Shown here in pieces: positions 1 to 5,779 of a stretch of DNA of 5,951 nucleotides; the stretch's first letter is position 1; every line of letters begins with the position of its first letter. Source of the stretch: Natronohydrobacter sp. (lineage in GTDB: Bacteria; Pseudomonadota; Alphaproteobacteria; Rhodobacterales; Rhodobacteraceae); NCBI GenBank assembly GCA_007116445.1, contig SKIM01000261.1, forward strand, positions 1 through 5,951. The letters run 5' to 3'. The notes under the pieces were generated by a model. It saw nothing but the letters and a program-made list of their open reading frames with translations, did no database searches and was not told the origin of the DNA. The position numbers and the translations under genes were made by a program.

Positions 1-860
1 ACATGCTCGGCGGCCCATTCCGGGCTCACGGAGTTATCGATGGCGACGCAATCAGCCCCCGTCGCGCGGCCGAAACCGATATAGCCGTCACCGGCCTCGC
101 GCGGGAAGGCGATCACAGGGATACCTGGATGGCGTGCCTTGATCGCGGCAGTGATTTCGCGCGCGGGCTCCAATGCGTAGCGCTGGAAGGCATCACCTTT
201 CAGTGACCCGGCCCAGCTGTCGAAAATCTTGACGACTTCAGCGCCGGCCTCGATCTGCATCGACAGATAGTCGATGGTCGCTTCCGTGATGCGCGCGATC
301 AGGGCGTCAAATGCCTCGGGCGCGCCTTCGCGCATCGCATGGGCCGGTCCCTGATCCGGCGTGCCGCGCCCCGCGATCATGTAGGTGGTGACCGTCCAGG
401 GCGCGCCTGCGAAGCCGATCAGCGTCGTCTCGGCGGGTAATTCGCGCGCGAGGATTTTCACAGTCTCATAGACTGGGGACAGCGTGTCATGGATCGCGCT
501 GGCAGGTTTCAACGCATCGACCCCGCCCTGATCCGTGATCGTCGAGAGCCGCGGCCCTTCGCCCGTCACGAACCACAAATCCGCGCCGAGCGCCTGTGGC
601 ACCAACAGGATATCGGCAAACAGGATCGCCGCGTCGAACCCATAGCGGTGGATCGGCTGCAAGGTGACTTCGGCCGCCAGTTCCGGGTTGTAGCACAGCG
701 ACAGAAAATCGCCCGCCTGCGCCCGCGTCGCGCGGTATTCGGGCAGATAGCGCCCGGCTTGGCGCATCATCCAGATGGGAGGCGTGGGCAAGGTCTCACC
801 GGCCAGAGCGCGCAGGATCGTTTTCTGAACGGGGGCGGAAGCGGGGGCGGCTGCTGGCAT
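1..860 (-). CDS. hemE: Uroporphyrinogen decarboxylase HemE (3' end cut off by window edge)
   Basis: Cytosolic enzyme that removes the four acetate carboxyl groups of uroporphyrinogen III to give coproporphyrinogen III, at the branch towards heme and bacteriochlorophyll. Reading leftwards from the ATG at 860-858, 286 codons are open to the window edge; the family is usually about 340-350 residues, so roughly the last 60 are missing. Seen in the translation: the N-terminal signature RQAGRYLPEY (residues 33-42) with the substrate-binding arginines, the FADIL segment (81-85) whose Asp83 matches the essential active-site aspartate of the family, then GFAGAPWTV, KIFDSWAG and a GFGRATGADCVAIDN stretch. 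The start is supported by an AAAGGAG Shine-Dalgarno (complement of 869-875), 8 bases from the ATG. The gene is divergent from hemC across 104 bp and no frameshift is seen. Identification is firm. Confidence 0.97.
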   Translation of the reverse strand, partial: MPAAAPASAPVQKTILRALAGETLPTPPIWMMRQAGRYLPEYRATRAQAGDFLSLCYNPELAAEVTLQPIHRYGFDAAILFADILLVPQALGADLWFVTGEGPRLSTITDQGGVDALKPASAIHDTLSPVYETVKILARELPAETTLIGFAGAPWTVTTYMIAGRGTPDQGPAHAMREGAPEAFDALIARITEATIDYLSMQIEAGAEVVKIFDSWAGSLKGDAFQRYALEPAREITAAIKARHPGIPVIAFPREAGDGYIGFGRATGADCVAIDNSVSPEWAAEH

Positions 861-868
861 GTCGAGGA

Positions 869-875
869 CTCCTTT
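869..875 (-). promoter_or_regulatory. Ribosome binding site of hemE
   Basis: AAAGGAG on the minus strand, 8 bases before the hemE ATG. It is a near-perfect Shine-Dalgarno and fixes that start. Confidence 0.85.
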
Positions 876-908
876 GGTTCCTATCCTCGTCCCAAGCTGG
901 CGGGATTT

Positions 909-914
909 TGTCAA
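909..914 (-). promoter_or_regulatory. Candidate -35 box of the hemE promoter
   Basis: On the minus strand the hexamer is TTGACA, a perfect housekeeping -35 element, preceded by C as is common in Rhodobacterales. It lies 48 bases before the hemE ATG. At 17-18 bases spacing the -10 position reads GACGAG or ACGAGG, which is poor; GAGGAT is better but 20 bases away. The promoter is therefore only half supported, or needs an activator. The hexamer lies inside the TGT-N12-ACA palindrome, so bound PpsR would block it. Confidence 0.4.
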
Positions 915-926
915 GCAGAGTTTACA
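909..926. promoter_or_regulatory. Probable PpsR/CrtJ operator in the hemE-hemC divergent control region
   Basis: The sequence TGT-CAAGCAGAGTTT-ACA is an exact TGT-N12-ACA palindrome. The inner bases also agree in part with the fuller consensus (TGTCA on the left; TTACA on the right, which is TGTAA on the other strand). TGT-N12-ACA is the established binding pattern of PpsR/CrtJ, the redox-responsive repressor of photosynthesis and tetrapyrrole genes in Rhodobacter and relatives. From memory, hemC and hemE belong to the PpsR regulon in R. sphaeroides, and hem genes respond to CrtJ in R. capsulatus. The site lies between two divergent hem genes and covers the hemE -35 hexamer. An exact match of the six fixed bases is expected by chance in about 2% of regions this long. 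Only one full palindrome is visible here, whereas PpsR often uses two. Confidence 0.65.
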
Positions 927-952
927 CATTCCCCTTGTGCAGATCGCGCCCC

Positions 953-956
953 AAGG
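953..956 (+). promoter_or_regulatory. Ribosome binding site of hemC
   Basis: AAGG, 8 bases before the ATG at 965. It favours this ATG over the second in-frame ATG at 971 (14 bases away) and over the upstream in-frame TTG at 908, which would run coding sequence through the operator. Confidence 0.6.
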
Positions 957-964
957 CTAAGCAA

Positions 965-1927
965 ATGGCCATGAGCAATGATCACCCGACCCCCGCCCAA
1001 CCGCTGAAAATCGGCACCCGTGGTTCCCCGCTTGCGCTGGCGCAGGCCCATGAGACGCGCGCGCGGCTGATGGCCGCCCATGATCTGCCAGAAGCCGCGT
1101 TCGAAATCGTGGTGATCAAGACCACGGGCGATGACCGTAGCCTGATCGACGCGGATCGCCCGCTGAAGGAAATCGGCAACAAGGGTCTGTTTACCAAGGA
1201 AATCGAAGAAGCGATGCTGGCGGGCGGTATCGATATTGCGGTGCATTCCATGAAAGACATGCCGACCGTGCAGCCCGACGGTTTGATGCTCGATTGTTAC
1301 CTGCCGCGTGAGGATACACGCGATGCGTTTGTGTCGCGGCATGTCGCAACGCTTGCCGATCTGGCCCCCGGTCAGGTTGTGGGCACATCCAGCCTGCGCC
1401 GCCGCGCGCAGCTTCTGGCCTTCCGACCCGATCTGAAGGTCGTCGAATTTCGTGGCAATGTGCAGACGCGGCTGAAAAAGCTTGATGACGGTGTCGCTGA
1501 CTGCACGTTTCTGGCCATGGCGGGGCTGAACCGGATGGGGATGGAAAGCGTCGCATCCTCCGCGATTGCGCCCGAAGACATGCTGCCCGCCATCGCGCAA
1601 GGGGCCATCGGCATCGAACGGCGCAGCGATGATGCGCGCGTGGCGGCCCTGCTCGCGCCGCTCAATGACACACCCACAACCCAGCGGCTGGTCGCTGAGC
1701 GCGCCTTTCTTGCAGCGCTTGACGGGTCTTGCGAAACCCCGATTGCCGGGCTTGCGGTGATCGAAGGGGATCAGATCTGGCTGCGCGGCGAGATCCTGCG
1801 CCTTGACGGGTCCGAGCGGCTTTTCGAGGAGGGCCGCGCGGCGATTGCCGATGGGGCAGATCTCGGGCGCGATCTGGCTGCGCGCCTGCGCGCCCGCGCG
1901 CCGAGCGATTTCTTTTCCTGGCTCTGA
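965..1927 (+). CDS. hemC: Hydroxymethylbilane synthase (porphobilinogen deaminase)
   Basis: Cytosolic enzyme that links four porphobilinogen units into the linear tetrapyrrole hydroxymethylbilane, using a covalently bound dipyrromethane primer. The 320 residues fit the family (about 310-320). Motifs in order: KIGTRGSPLALAQA near the N-terminus, KTTGD, NKGLFTKEIEEAML, DIAVHSMKDMPT with the catalytic aspartate at residue 98 (equivalent to E. coli Asp84), VGTSSLRRRAQL and FRGNVQTRL (the arginines that hold the growing chain), PAIAQGAIGIE, and GSCETPIAGL with the cofactor-bearing Cys256 (E. coli Cys242). All key residues are present. The chosen ATG at 965 has an AAGG 8 bases upstream; the next in-frame ATG (971) would change the protein by only two residues. 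It is divergent from hemE, with which it shares a control region, and lies 55 bp before the ycjX-like gene with no terminator between, so read-through is likely. Confidence 0.97.
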   Translation: MAMSNDHPTPAQPLKIGTRGSPLALAQAHETRARLMAAHDLPEAAFEIVVIKTTGDDRSLIDADRPLKEIGNKGLFTKEIEEAMLAGGIDIAVHSMKDMPTVQPDGLMLDCYLPREDTRDAFVSRHVATLADLAPGQVVGTSSLRRRAQLLAFRPDLKVVEFRGNVQTRLKKLDDGVADCTFLAMAGLNRMGMESVASSAIAPEDMLPAIAQGAIGIERRSDDARVAALLAPLNDTPTTQRLVAERAFLAALDGSCETPIAGLAVIEGDQIWLRGEILRLDGSERLFEEGRAAIADGADLGRDLAARLRARAPSDFFSWL

Positions 1928-1982
1928 CTCTGGCAACCCGCGCCTTGGCCCCTTATCTATGGGCGCTGAGAGGGACACGGGT

Positions 1983-3407
1983 ATGGTGATCAGCAGACTT
2001 GCAGATGAGATGTTGCGCGGCGTGGACCGCGTGGCCACAGGTGTGAGCAGCACAGTCTCTGACATGTTTTTCGAGCCGAAACTGCGCCTTGGTGTGACGG
2101 GTTTGAGCGGCGCGGGCAAGACAGTGTTCATCACCTCGCTGGTGGCCAATCTTCTCGATCGCGGGCGGATGGGCCGGATGCAGGGCGTCGCGGCCGGGCG
2201 GATCGAGGCTGCCTTCCTGCAACCCCAGCCTGATGATACCTTGCCGCGTTTCGACTATGAACGGCATCTTGCGGCGCTGACGGGCTCTGACCCGCATTGG
2301 CCCGAAAGCACGCGACAGATTTCGCAACTGCGCCTGTCTTTCCGCATCCGCCCCGGCGGTCTGCTGGGCGGTATGCGCGCGGCGCGTTCTGTGCATGTCG
2401 ATATCATCGACTATCCCGGTGAATGGCTGCTCGATCTGGTGCTGCTGGACAAAAGCTACGCGGATTGGTCGCGTGATGTGCTTGCGCGCATGGCGCATCG
2501 CCCTTTCGGGGCGGAGGTGCTGGCAGCACTTGAGGCCATTGACCCCAAGGCCCGCCATGATGAGGCCACTGCCCAGCGCCTGACCGAAGCCTTCACCGCC
2601 TATCTGGTCGCGGCCCGCGCAGTCGGGCTTGCTGATATCACGCCGGGGCGGTTCCTCTTGCCGGGGGATCTCGCGGGCTCCCCGGTGTTGACCTTCGTGC
2701 CGCTGGCATCAGGCGGACCGCGCGGCTCGCTCGCGCGCGAGATGGCGCGCCGTTTTGAAGCCTATAAATCGCAGGTGATCCGGCCCTTCTTTCGCGACCA
2801 CTTCGCCCGGATCGACCGGCAAGTGGTGCTCGCTGATGTGCTGGGCGCGATTCATGCCGGGCCTGAGGCCGTGGACCGGCTGGGCCAGACCCTGACCGAG
2901 CTGCTCGCGGCGTTCCGGCCGGGCCGCAATGCATGGCTGACGCGGCTTCTGGGCGGCAAACGCGTGGAGCGCATCCTGTTCGCGGCGTCGAAAGCCGATC
3001 ATCTGCATCACAGCCAGCATGCGCGGATGACGGCGATCATGACCGCGCTCTTGCGCCAGTCGCGCGACCGCGCCGATTTCGCCGGGGCGCGGACCGAAGC
3101 CATGGCCATCGCCGCCCTGCGCGCTACTGTCGAGGAAGAACATCAGCGCGGCGGCGCGCGGTTCGATTGCGTGCGCGGGCGGCTGCTGGAAACCGGGCGG
3201 CAGGCTGCGTTTTTCGCAGGCGATCTGCCCGAAGACCCGATGCAACTGATTGGCCCGGCGCGCGACGGGGCGGCACAATGGCTCGATGCTGATTACCAGA
3301 TCATGCGATTCGCCCCTGCTGTGCTGAAACGAGCCTCTGGCGATGGTTTGCCGCATATCCGGCTGGATGGGGCAGCGGAATTCCTGATCGGAGACTTGCT
3401 GCGATGA
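1983..3407 (+). CDS. ycjX: YcjX-like P-loop NTPase (DUF463 family)
   Basis: Putative GTP-binding protein of the YcjX family; the biological role is not settled. In E. coli ycjX lies with ycjF next to the psp genes and is induced with the phage-shock (envelope stress) response. The 474 residues compare with about 465 in E. coli. Seen: a Walker A loop GLSGAGKT at residues 40-47, a DYPGEW motif at 143-148 (switch-2/Walker B-like DxxG, a hallmark of this family), and SKAD at 336-339, resembling the base-recognition TKxD/NKxD motif of GTPases. There is no signal peptide or clear membrane segment, so it is probably cytosolic and may dock on membrane-bound YcjF. The ATG at 1983 has an AGAGGGA Shine-Dalgarno 7-8 bases upstream (1969-1975); an in-frame ATG at 1959 lacks one. 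Its stop overlaps the ycjF start (ATGA), indicating translational coupling. Family assignment is firm; function is inferred. Confidence 0.92.
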   Translation: MVISRLADEMLRGVDRVATGVSSTVSDMFFEPKLRLGVTGLSGAGKTVFITSLVANLLDRGRMGRMQGVAAGRIEAAFLQPQPDDTLPRFDYERHLAALTGSDPHWPESTRQISQLRLSFRIRPGGLLGGMRAARSVHVDIIDYPGEWLLDLVLLDKSYADWSRDVLARMAHRPFGAEVLAALEAIDPKARHDEATAQRLTEAFTAYLVAARAVGLADITPGRFLLPGDLAGSPVLTFVPLASGGPRGSLAREMARRFEAYKSQVIRPFFRDHFARIDRQVVLADVLGAIHAGPEAVDRLGQTLTELLAAFRPGRNAWLTRLLGGKRVERILFAASKADHLHHSQHARMTAIMTALLRQSRDRADFAGARTEAMAIAALRATVEEEHQRGGARFDCVRGRLLETGRQAAFFAGDLPEDPMQLIGPARDGAAQWLDADYQIMRFAPAVLKRASGDGLPHIRLDGAAEFLIGDLLR

Positions 3408-4390
3408 GCGTGCGCAAACCCTTCCTGTTCGAGCTTGACGATCAGCCCGGCATCGATCCCGGAGCCGCCGTCGCGCCACCAGATGCGCTTCCCGAGGGCC
3501 GTGCGATGATGCGCGCGCTCCAGGTTTCGCGGCGGCGCATGTCCCTCTTCTCGCGGTTGGGACTATCTGCGTTGTCCGCGTTTGTGATGCTTGCGATATC
3601 CGTTACCGCATGGGATTTCGTCACAGGACTGGTTGTGCGAAACGCAGCGCTTGGCTATCTGGCGCTCGGCCTTCTGGTCGTGATTGCCGTCGCAACCCTC
3701 GCTTTCAGCCTGCGCGAATGGGCGGGCTTCCGCCGCTTGCGCCAGATCGACAGCTTGCGGATACAAGCAGAGTTGGCGCGCAGCACATCCGACCGTGCCG
3801 CAAGCGCGCAGCTCATGGCCGCGCTGTCAGATCTGTATACCCCACGTCCTGAGATGCATTGGCCGCGCGATCATCTGGCTGAGCTGGCCCCGGACCAGCT
3901 CGATGCTCAGGGCCTGCTCGATCTGACCGAGACGGTGCTGCTCGCGCCACTGGATGACGCGGCCCGTCGAGAGGTAGAAGCCGCCGCGCGTCAGGTGGCA
4001 CTCCTGACCGCGATGTTGCCGCTCGCGCTCGTGGATGTTCTGGCCGCGCTCATCACCAATCTGCGCATGATCCGGCGCGTGGCCGAACTCTATGGCGGCC
4101 GCGCGGGCACTCTGGGCAGCCTGCGGTTGATGCGCGGTGTGATCACCCATCTGCTCGCCACAGGGGCAGTCGCCGTGGGCGAGGACATGATCGGCTCGGT
4201 CGCATCAGGCGGGCTGGTCTCGAAACTGTCCCGCCGCTTTGGCGAAGGCATCGTCAACGGTGCCTTGACGGCAAGACTTGGCATCGCCGCGATTGAGGTC
4301 TGCCGCCCTTTGCCCTTTCATGCCCTGCCACGGCCTCGCACCAGCAATATCATGTCGCGCGCGCTGACGGGGCTGTTCGACCGCGCCTGA
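3404..4390 (+). CDS. ycjF: YcjF-like membrane protein (DUF697 / TIGR01620 family)
   Basis: Inner-membrane protein of unknown biochemical activity and the regular partner of YcjX. It has 328 residues (E. coli YcjF about 353). Layout: a soluble, proline-rich N-terminus (1-45, starting KPFLFELDD); a basic stretch QVSRRRMSLFSR; two hydrophobic segments at about 52-78 and 82-103, likely a transmembrane hairpin; a charged helical middle (about 104-195); then a DUF697-type C-terminal region from about 200 containing LLTAMLPLALVDVL, the NLRMIRRVAELYGG segment (Tyr230) and a hydrophobic THLLATGAVAVGEDMIGS stretch. It starts within the ycjX stop (ATGA), with a GGAG at 3390-3393 ten bases upstream. DUF697 also occurs fused to GTPases in other bacteria, which fits a functional YcjX-YcjF complex. 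It ends 35 bp before a strong hairpin. Confidence 0.9.
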   Translation: MSVRKPFLFELDDQPGIDPGAAVAPPDALPEGRAMMRALQVSRRRMSLFSRLGLSALSAFVMLAISVTAWDFVTGLVVRNAALGYLALGLLVVIAVATLAFSLREWAGFRRLRQIDSLRIQAELARSTSDRAASAQLMAALSDLYTPRPEMHWPRDHLAELAPDQLDAQGLLDLTETVLLAPLDDAARREVEAAARQVALLTAMLPLALVDVLAALITNLRMIRRVAELYGGRAGTLGSLRLMRGVITHLLATGAVAVGEDMIGSVASGGLVSKLSRRFGEGIVNGALTARLGIAAIEVCRPLPFHALPRPRTSNIMSRALTGLFDRA

Positions 4391-4415
4391 GGCTTTCATC
4401 CTTGCCCAAATATCC
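4391..4415. repeat. Possible Rhodobacterales dispersed intergenic motif
   Basis: Directly after the ycjF stop lies an AT-richer segment, CTTTCATCCTTGCCC followed by AAATATCC. I remember close variants (a GGATATTTGGGCAA-to-GAAAG core on the other strand) as very frequent between genes in Rhodobacterales genomes. Its role is unknown to me. The assignment rests on memory, as only one copy is in this window. Confidence 0.4.
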
Positions 4416-4424
4416 ACAGGGTTT

Positions 4425-4450
4425 CTCAAGGGGGGCGTGCCCCCCTTGAG
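4425..4450. terminator. Strong G/C hairpin between converging genes (likely bidirectional terminator)
   Basis: CTCAAGGGGGGC (4425-4436) and GCCCCCCTTGAG (4439-4450) are perfect 12-base inverted arms around a 2-base centre; with the innermost C-G pair open, the loop is four bases. It lies 35 bp after the ycjF stop and about 45 bp beyond the end of the gene at 4496-5062, where transcription from both sides must stop. Neither side has a T-run, so it is not a textbook intrinsic terminator; it could also stabilise transcript 3' ends. Confidence 0.6.
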
Positions 4451-4459
4451 GCGGGTGGT

Positions 4460-4481
4460 TTGGAGGGCAGCCGCCCTCCAA
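4460..4481. terminator. Second hairpin of the convergence zone
   Basis: TTGGAGGGC (4460-4468) and GCCCTCCAA (4473-4481) form a perfect 9-base stem with a 4-base AGCC loop, ten bases after the first hairpin. There is no T-run. Together with its neighbour it looks like part of a composite palindromic element. Confidence 0.5.
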
Positions 4482-4488
4482 GCGCCGC

Positions 4489-4506
4489 TTGCGCCTCAGC
4501 GCGCAA
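4489..4506. repeat. Third, short inverted repeat overlapping a gene end
   Basis: TTGCGC (4489-4494) and GCGCAA (4501-4506) are 6-base arms around a CTCAGC loop. The right arm lies within the last codons of the minus-strand gene ending at 4496. It continues the series of palindromes, but six G/C-rich bases could arise by chance. Confidence 0.3.
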
Positions 4507-5062
4507 TTGCGTGGTAATCCGGGTTTGGTTCCATTCCAGTGGCCGAAGCAATTCGGTTCGACATCGAAAAGAACCCCACCACCGCGATGATATCGAAAAT
4601 ATCGCGGTCCGAAAAACCATGCACACGCAACGCCGCGCGATCCGCTTCGCGGACAGTGTCGCTCGCCTCGGTCACAAGCGCTGCGAAATCGAGCATGGCA
4701 CGCTGGCGCGCATCGAGGGGGGCTGCGCGATAATTCATCACCATCGCCTCGCCAAGCGCGGGGTCGCCTGACAATTCCCGGACTGCGGCACCATGGGCGA
4801 CCTGACAATACCAGCAGCGATTGATCGAGGAGACCACCACCGCGATCATTTCGCGCTCAAGCTTGCTCAATCCGCTCTCGCCCAGCATCAAATCGTTATA
4901 CATGCCTGTAAACGCGTCGAATTTCGCGATATCGAAAAGATAGGCACGCAGGACATTCGGCACCAGACCCAGCTTCTCTTCGCAGACCGCTAGGTATTTC
5001 TCGATCCGATCGGGCAAGGGCGTGACCGCGCGCAGGTCGAGTTTCGTGACAGGCTCCGTCAT
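4496..5062 (-). CDS. AhpD-like carboxymuconolactone decarboxylase family protein (peroxidase-related)
   Basis: All-helical protein of 188 residues that resembles the 'uncharacterised peroxidase-related' branch of the AhpD/CMD superfamily. Seen: an N-terminal segment with KLGLVPNVLRAY (about 30-41), typical of this branch, and an EREMIAVVVSSINRCWYC segment. Glu71, Cys83, Cys86 and His90 have the same spacing as the proton relay and redox cysteines of mycobacterial AhpD (Glu118, Cys130, Cys133, His137). This suggests a thiol-dependent peroxidase or disulfide reductase acting in the cytosol; substrate and electron donor cannot be read from the sequence. A true carboxymuconolactone decarboxylase is unlikely, because the CxxC is intact and no aromatic-degradation genes are near. 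It starts 3 bp after the GNAT stop with only a weak Shine-Dalgarno, so it probably depends on translational coupling. It is the last gene of its operon. Confidence 0.88.
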   Translation of the reverse strand: MTEPVTKLDLRAVTPLPDRIEKYLAVCEEKLGLVPNVLRAYLFDIAKFDAFTGMYNDLMLGESGLSKLEREMIAVVVSSINRCWYCQVAHGAAVRELSGDPALGEAMVMNYRAAPLDARQRAMLDFAALVTEASDTVREADRAALRVHGFSDRDIFDIIAVVGFFSMSNRIASATGMEPNPDYHAIAR

Positions 5063-5065
5063 GTC

Positions 5066-5779
5066 TCATTCTTTCTCGCGGTAATGGTAGCGCCCTGCGA
5101 CGCGGAAACCCAAACTCTCGTAGAGCGCGCAGGCGCCGGAATTTGCCTCGGTCACAGCGAGCGCCATCCAGGCTGCCCCTTGCGCTTGCGCCCAGGCCCC
5201 CGCGCCGCGCAAGAGCATGCGCGCGACCCCCTTGCGCCGGGCACGCGGCGCCACTTCGACCGCGTGAAGCATCGCGATCCCGTCATGGATCGCCACAAAA
5301 CCTACACCAGAGGCGCGATCGTCAATCCTTGCTATCAGCGCGGTCTTGGGTGCGGGCGCGCGGTCCATGACCCTCTGACGCGCAGGGCCGATCCCGCCTT
5401 CGGCCCAGATCTCGCGCATGATCGCCAGCGGCGGCCAGATATCAAAGAGGCGCACAGGCGGCGGCTTCTGCGCGATGGTGTCAATCGGGGCCAGATACAG
5501 CAGTGTCGGATCGCGCCGCGCATAGCCCCGCGCAGCGAGCGCCTGATCCAGCGCCCCCTCATCCGGGGTCAGTTGAAAGAGCGGGCGTGCACCAGCGGCT
5601 TGCATCGCCATTTCGGCATGCGTGACCTCTGCTTCCGGCACGAGCGCGCGGGCTGCAGAGACACGTTTTCCGGCACCGGAGCTATCGCGCAGGCGCCAGC
5701 CATAGATATCATTTGTCGCGGCCGCAGGCCATGTCGCCTCCAGCGCGGCCATCAGCTGCGCCGGTGCGGGCACGCTCAT
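5066..5779 (-). CDS. GNAT family N-acetyltransferase
   Basis: Predicted acetyl-CoA-dependent acyltransferase of 237 residues; the acceptor is unknown. The catalytic GNAT fold is in the C-terminal half. HAVEVAPRARRKGVA (172-186) carries the Q/R-x-x-G-x-G/A pyrophosphate loop as R181-R-K-G-V-A186. A helix and a beta strand (WMALAVTEAN) follow, then the N-x6-Y segment NSGACALYESLGF (213-225), with Tyr220 at the usual general-acid position. The N-terminal half (about 1-100) has no acetyl-CoA loop, but its FQLTPDEGALDQALAARGY segment resembles the end of a GNAT domain, suggesting a degenerate first copy. The ATG overlaps the upstream gene's stop (ATGA) and has a GAGG (complement of 5787-5790) 7 bases upstream. 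The downstream AhpD-like gene starts 3 bp after its stop, so the three genes probably form one operon. Confidence 0.88.
   Translation of the reverse strand: MSVPAPAQLMAALEATWPAAATNDIYGWRLRDSSGAGKRVSAARALVPEAEVTHAEMAMQAAGARPLFQLTPDEGALDQALAARGYARRDPTLLYLAPIDTIAQKPPPVRLFDIWPPLAIMREIWAEGGIGPARQRVMDRAPAPKTALIARIDDRASGVGFVAIHDGIAMLHAVEVAPRARRKGVARMLLRGAGAWAQAQGAAWMALAVTEANSGACALYESLGFRVAGRYHYREKE

Noticed and set aside
936..953. Second TGT-N12-ACA site downstream of the first
   Set aside because: TGT is present at 936-938, but the position of ACA reads CCA, and no inner-base symmetry supports it.
908..964. N-terminal extension of hemC starting at the in-frame TTG at 908
   Set aside because: The extra 19 residues do not resemble the HemC N-terminus, the TTG has no Shine-Dalgarno, and the stretch coincides with the operator. 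The ATG at 965 has an AAGG at good spacing.
1940..1966. Hairpin between hemC and ycjX (GCGCC/GGCGC)
   Set aside because: It has only 5 paired bases with a long loop and no T-run, which is expected by chance in such GC-rich DNA; it is not a credible terminator or attenuator.
1928..1982. Sigma-54 promoter (PspF-type) before ycjX
   Set aside because: A TGGCA at 1931-1935 looks like a -24 element, but the required GC ten bases after the GG is absent (CT at 1944-1945), so the pattern fails.
911..2149. Long open frame of 412 codons on the minus strand opposite hemC
   Set aside because: It is antisense to a complete hemC with all catalytic residues, crosses the hemC/ycjX junction, and shows no recognisable domain. 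It is a by-product of high-GC codon bias.
2709..3479. Minus-strand open frame of 256 codons opposite ycjX/ycjF
   Set aside because: The translation has no motif, the composition is rich in Arg/His/Gln as expected for antisense frames of GC-rich genes, and the plus strand is clearly coding.
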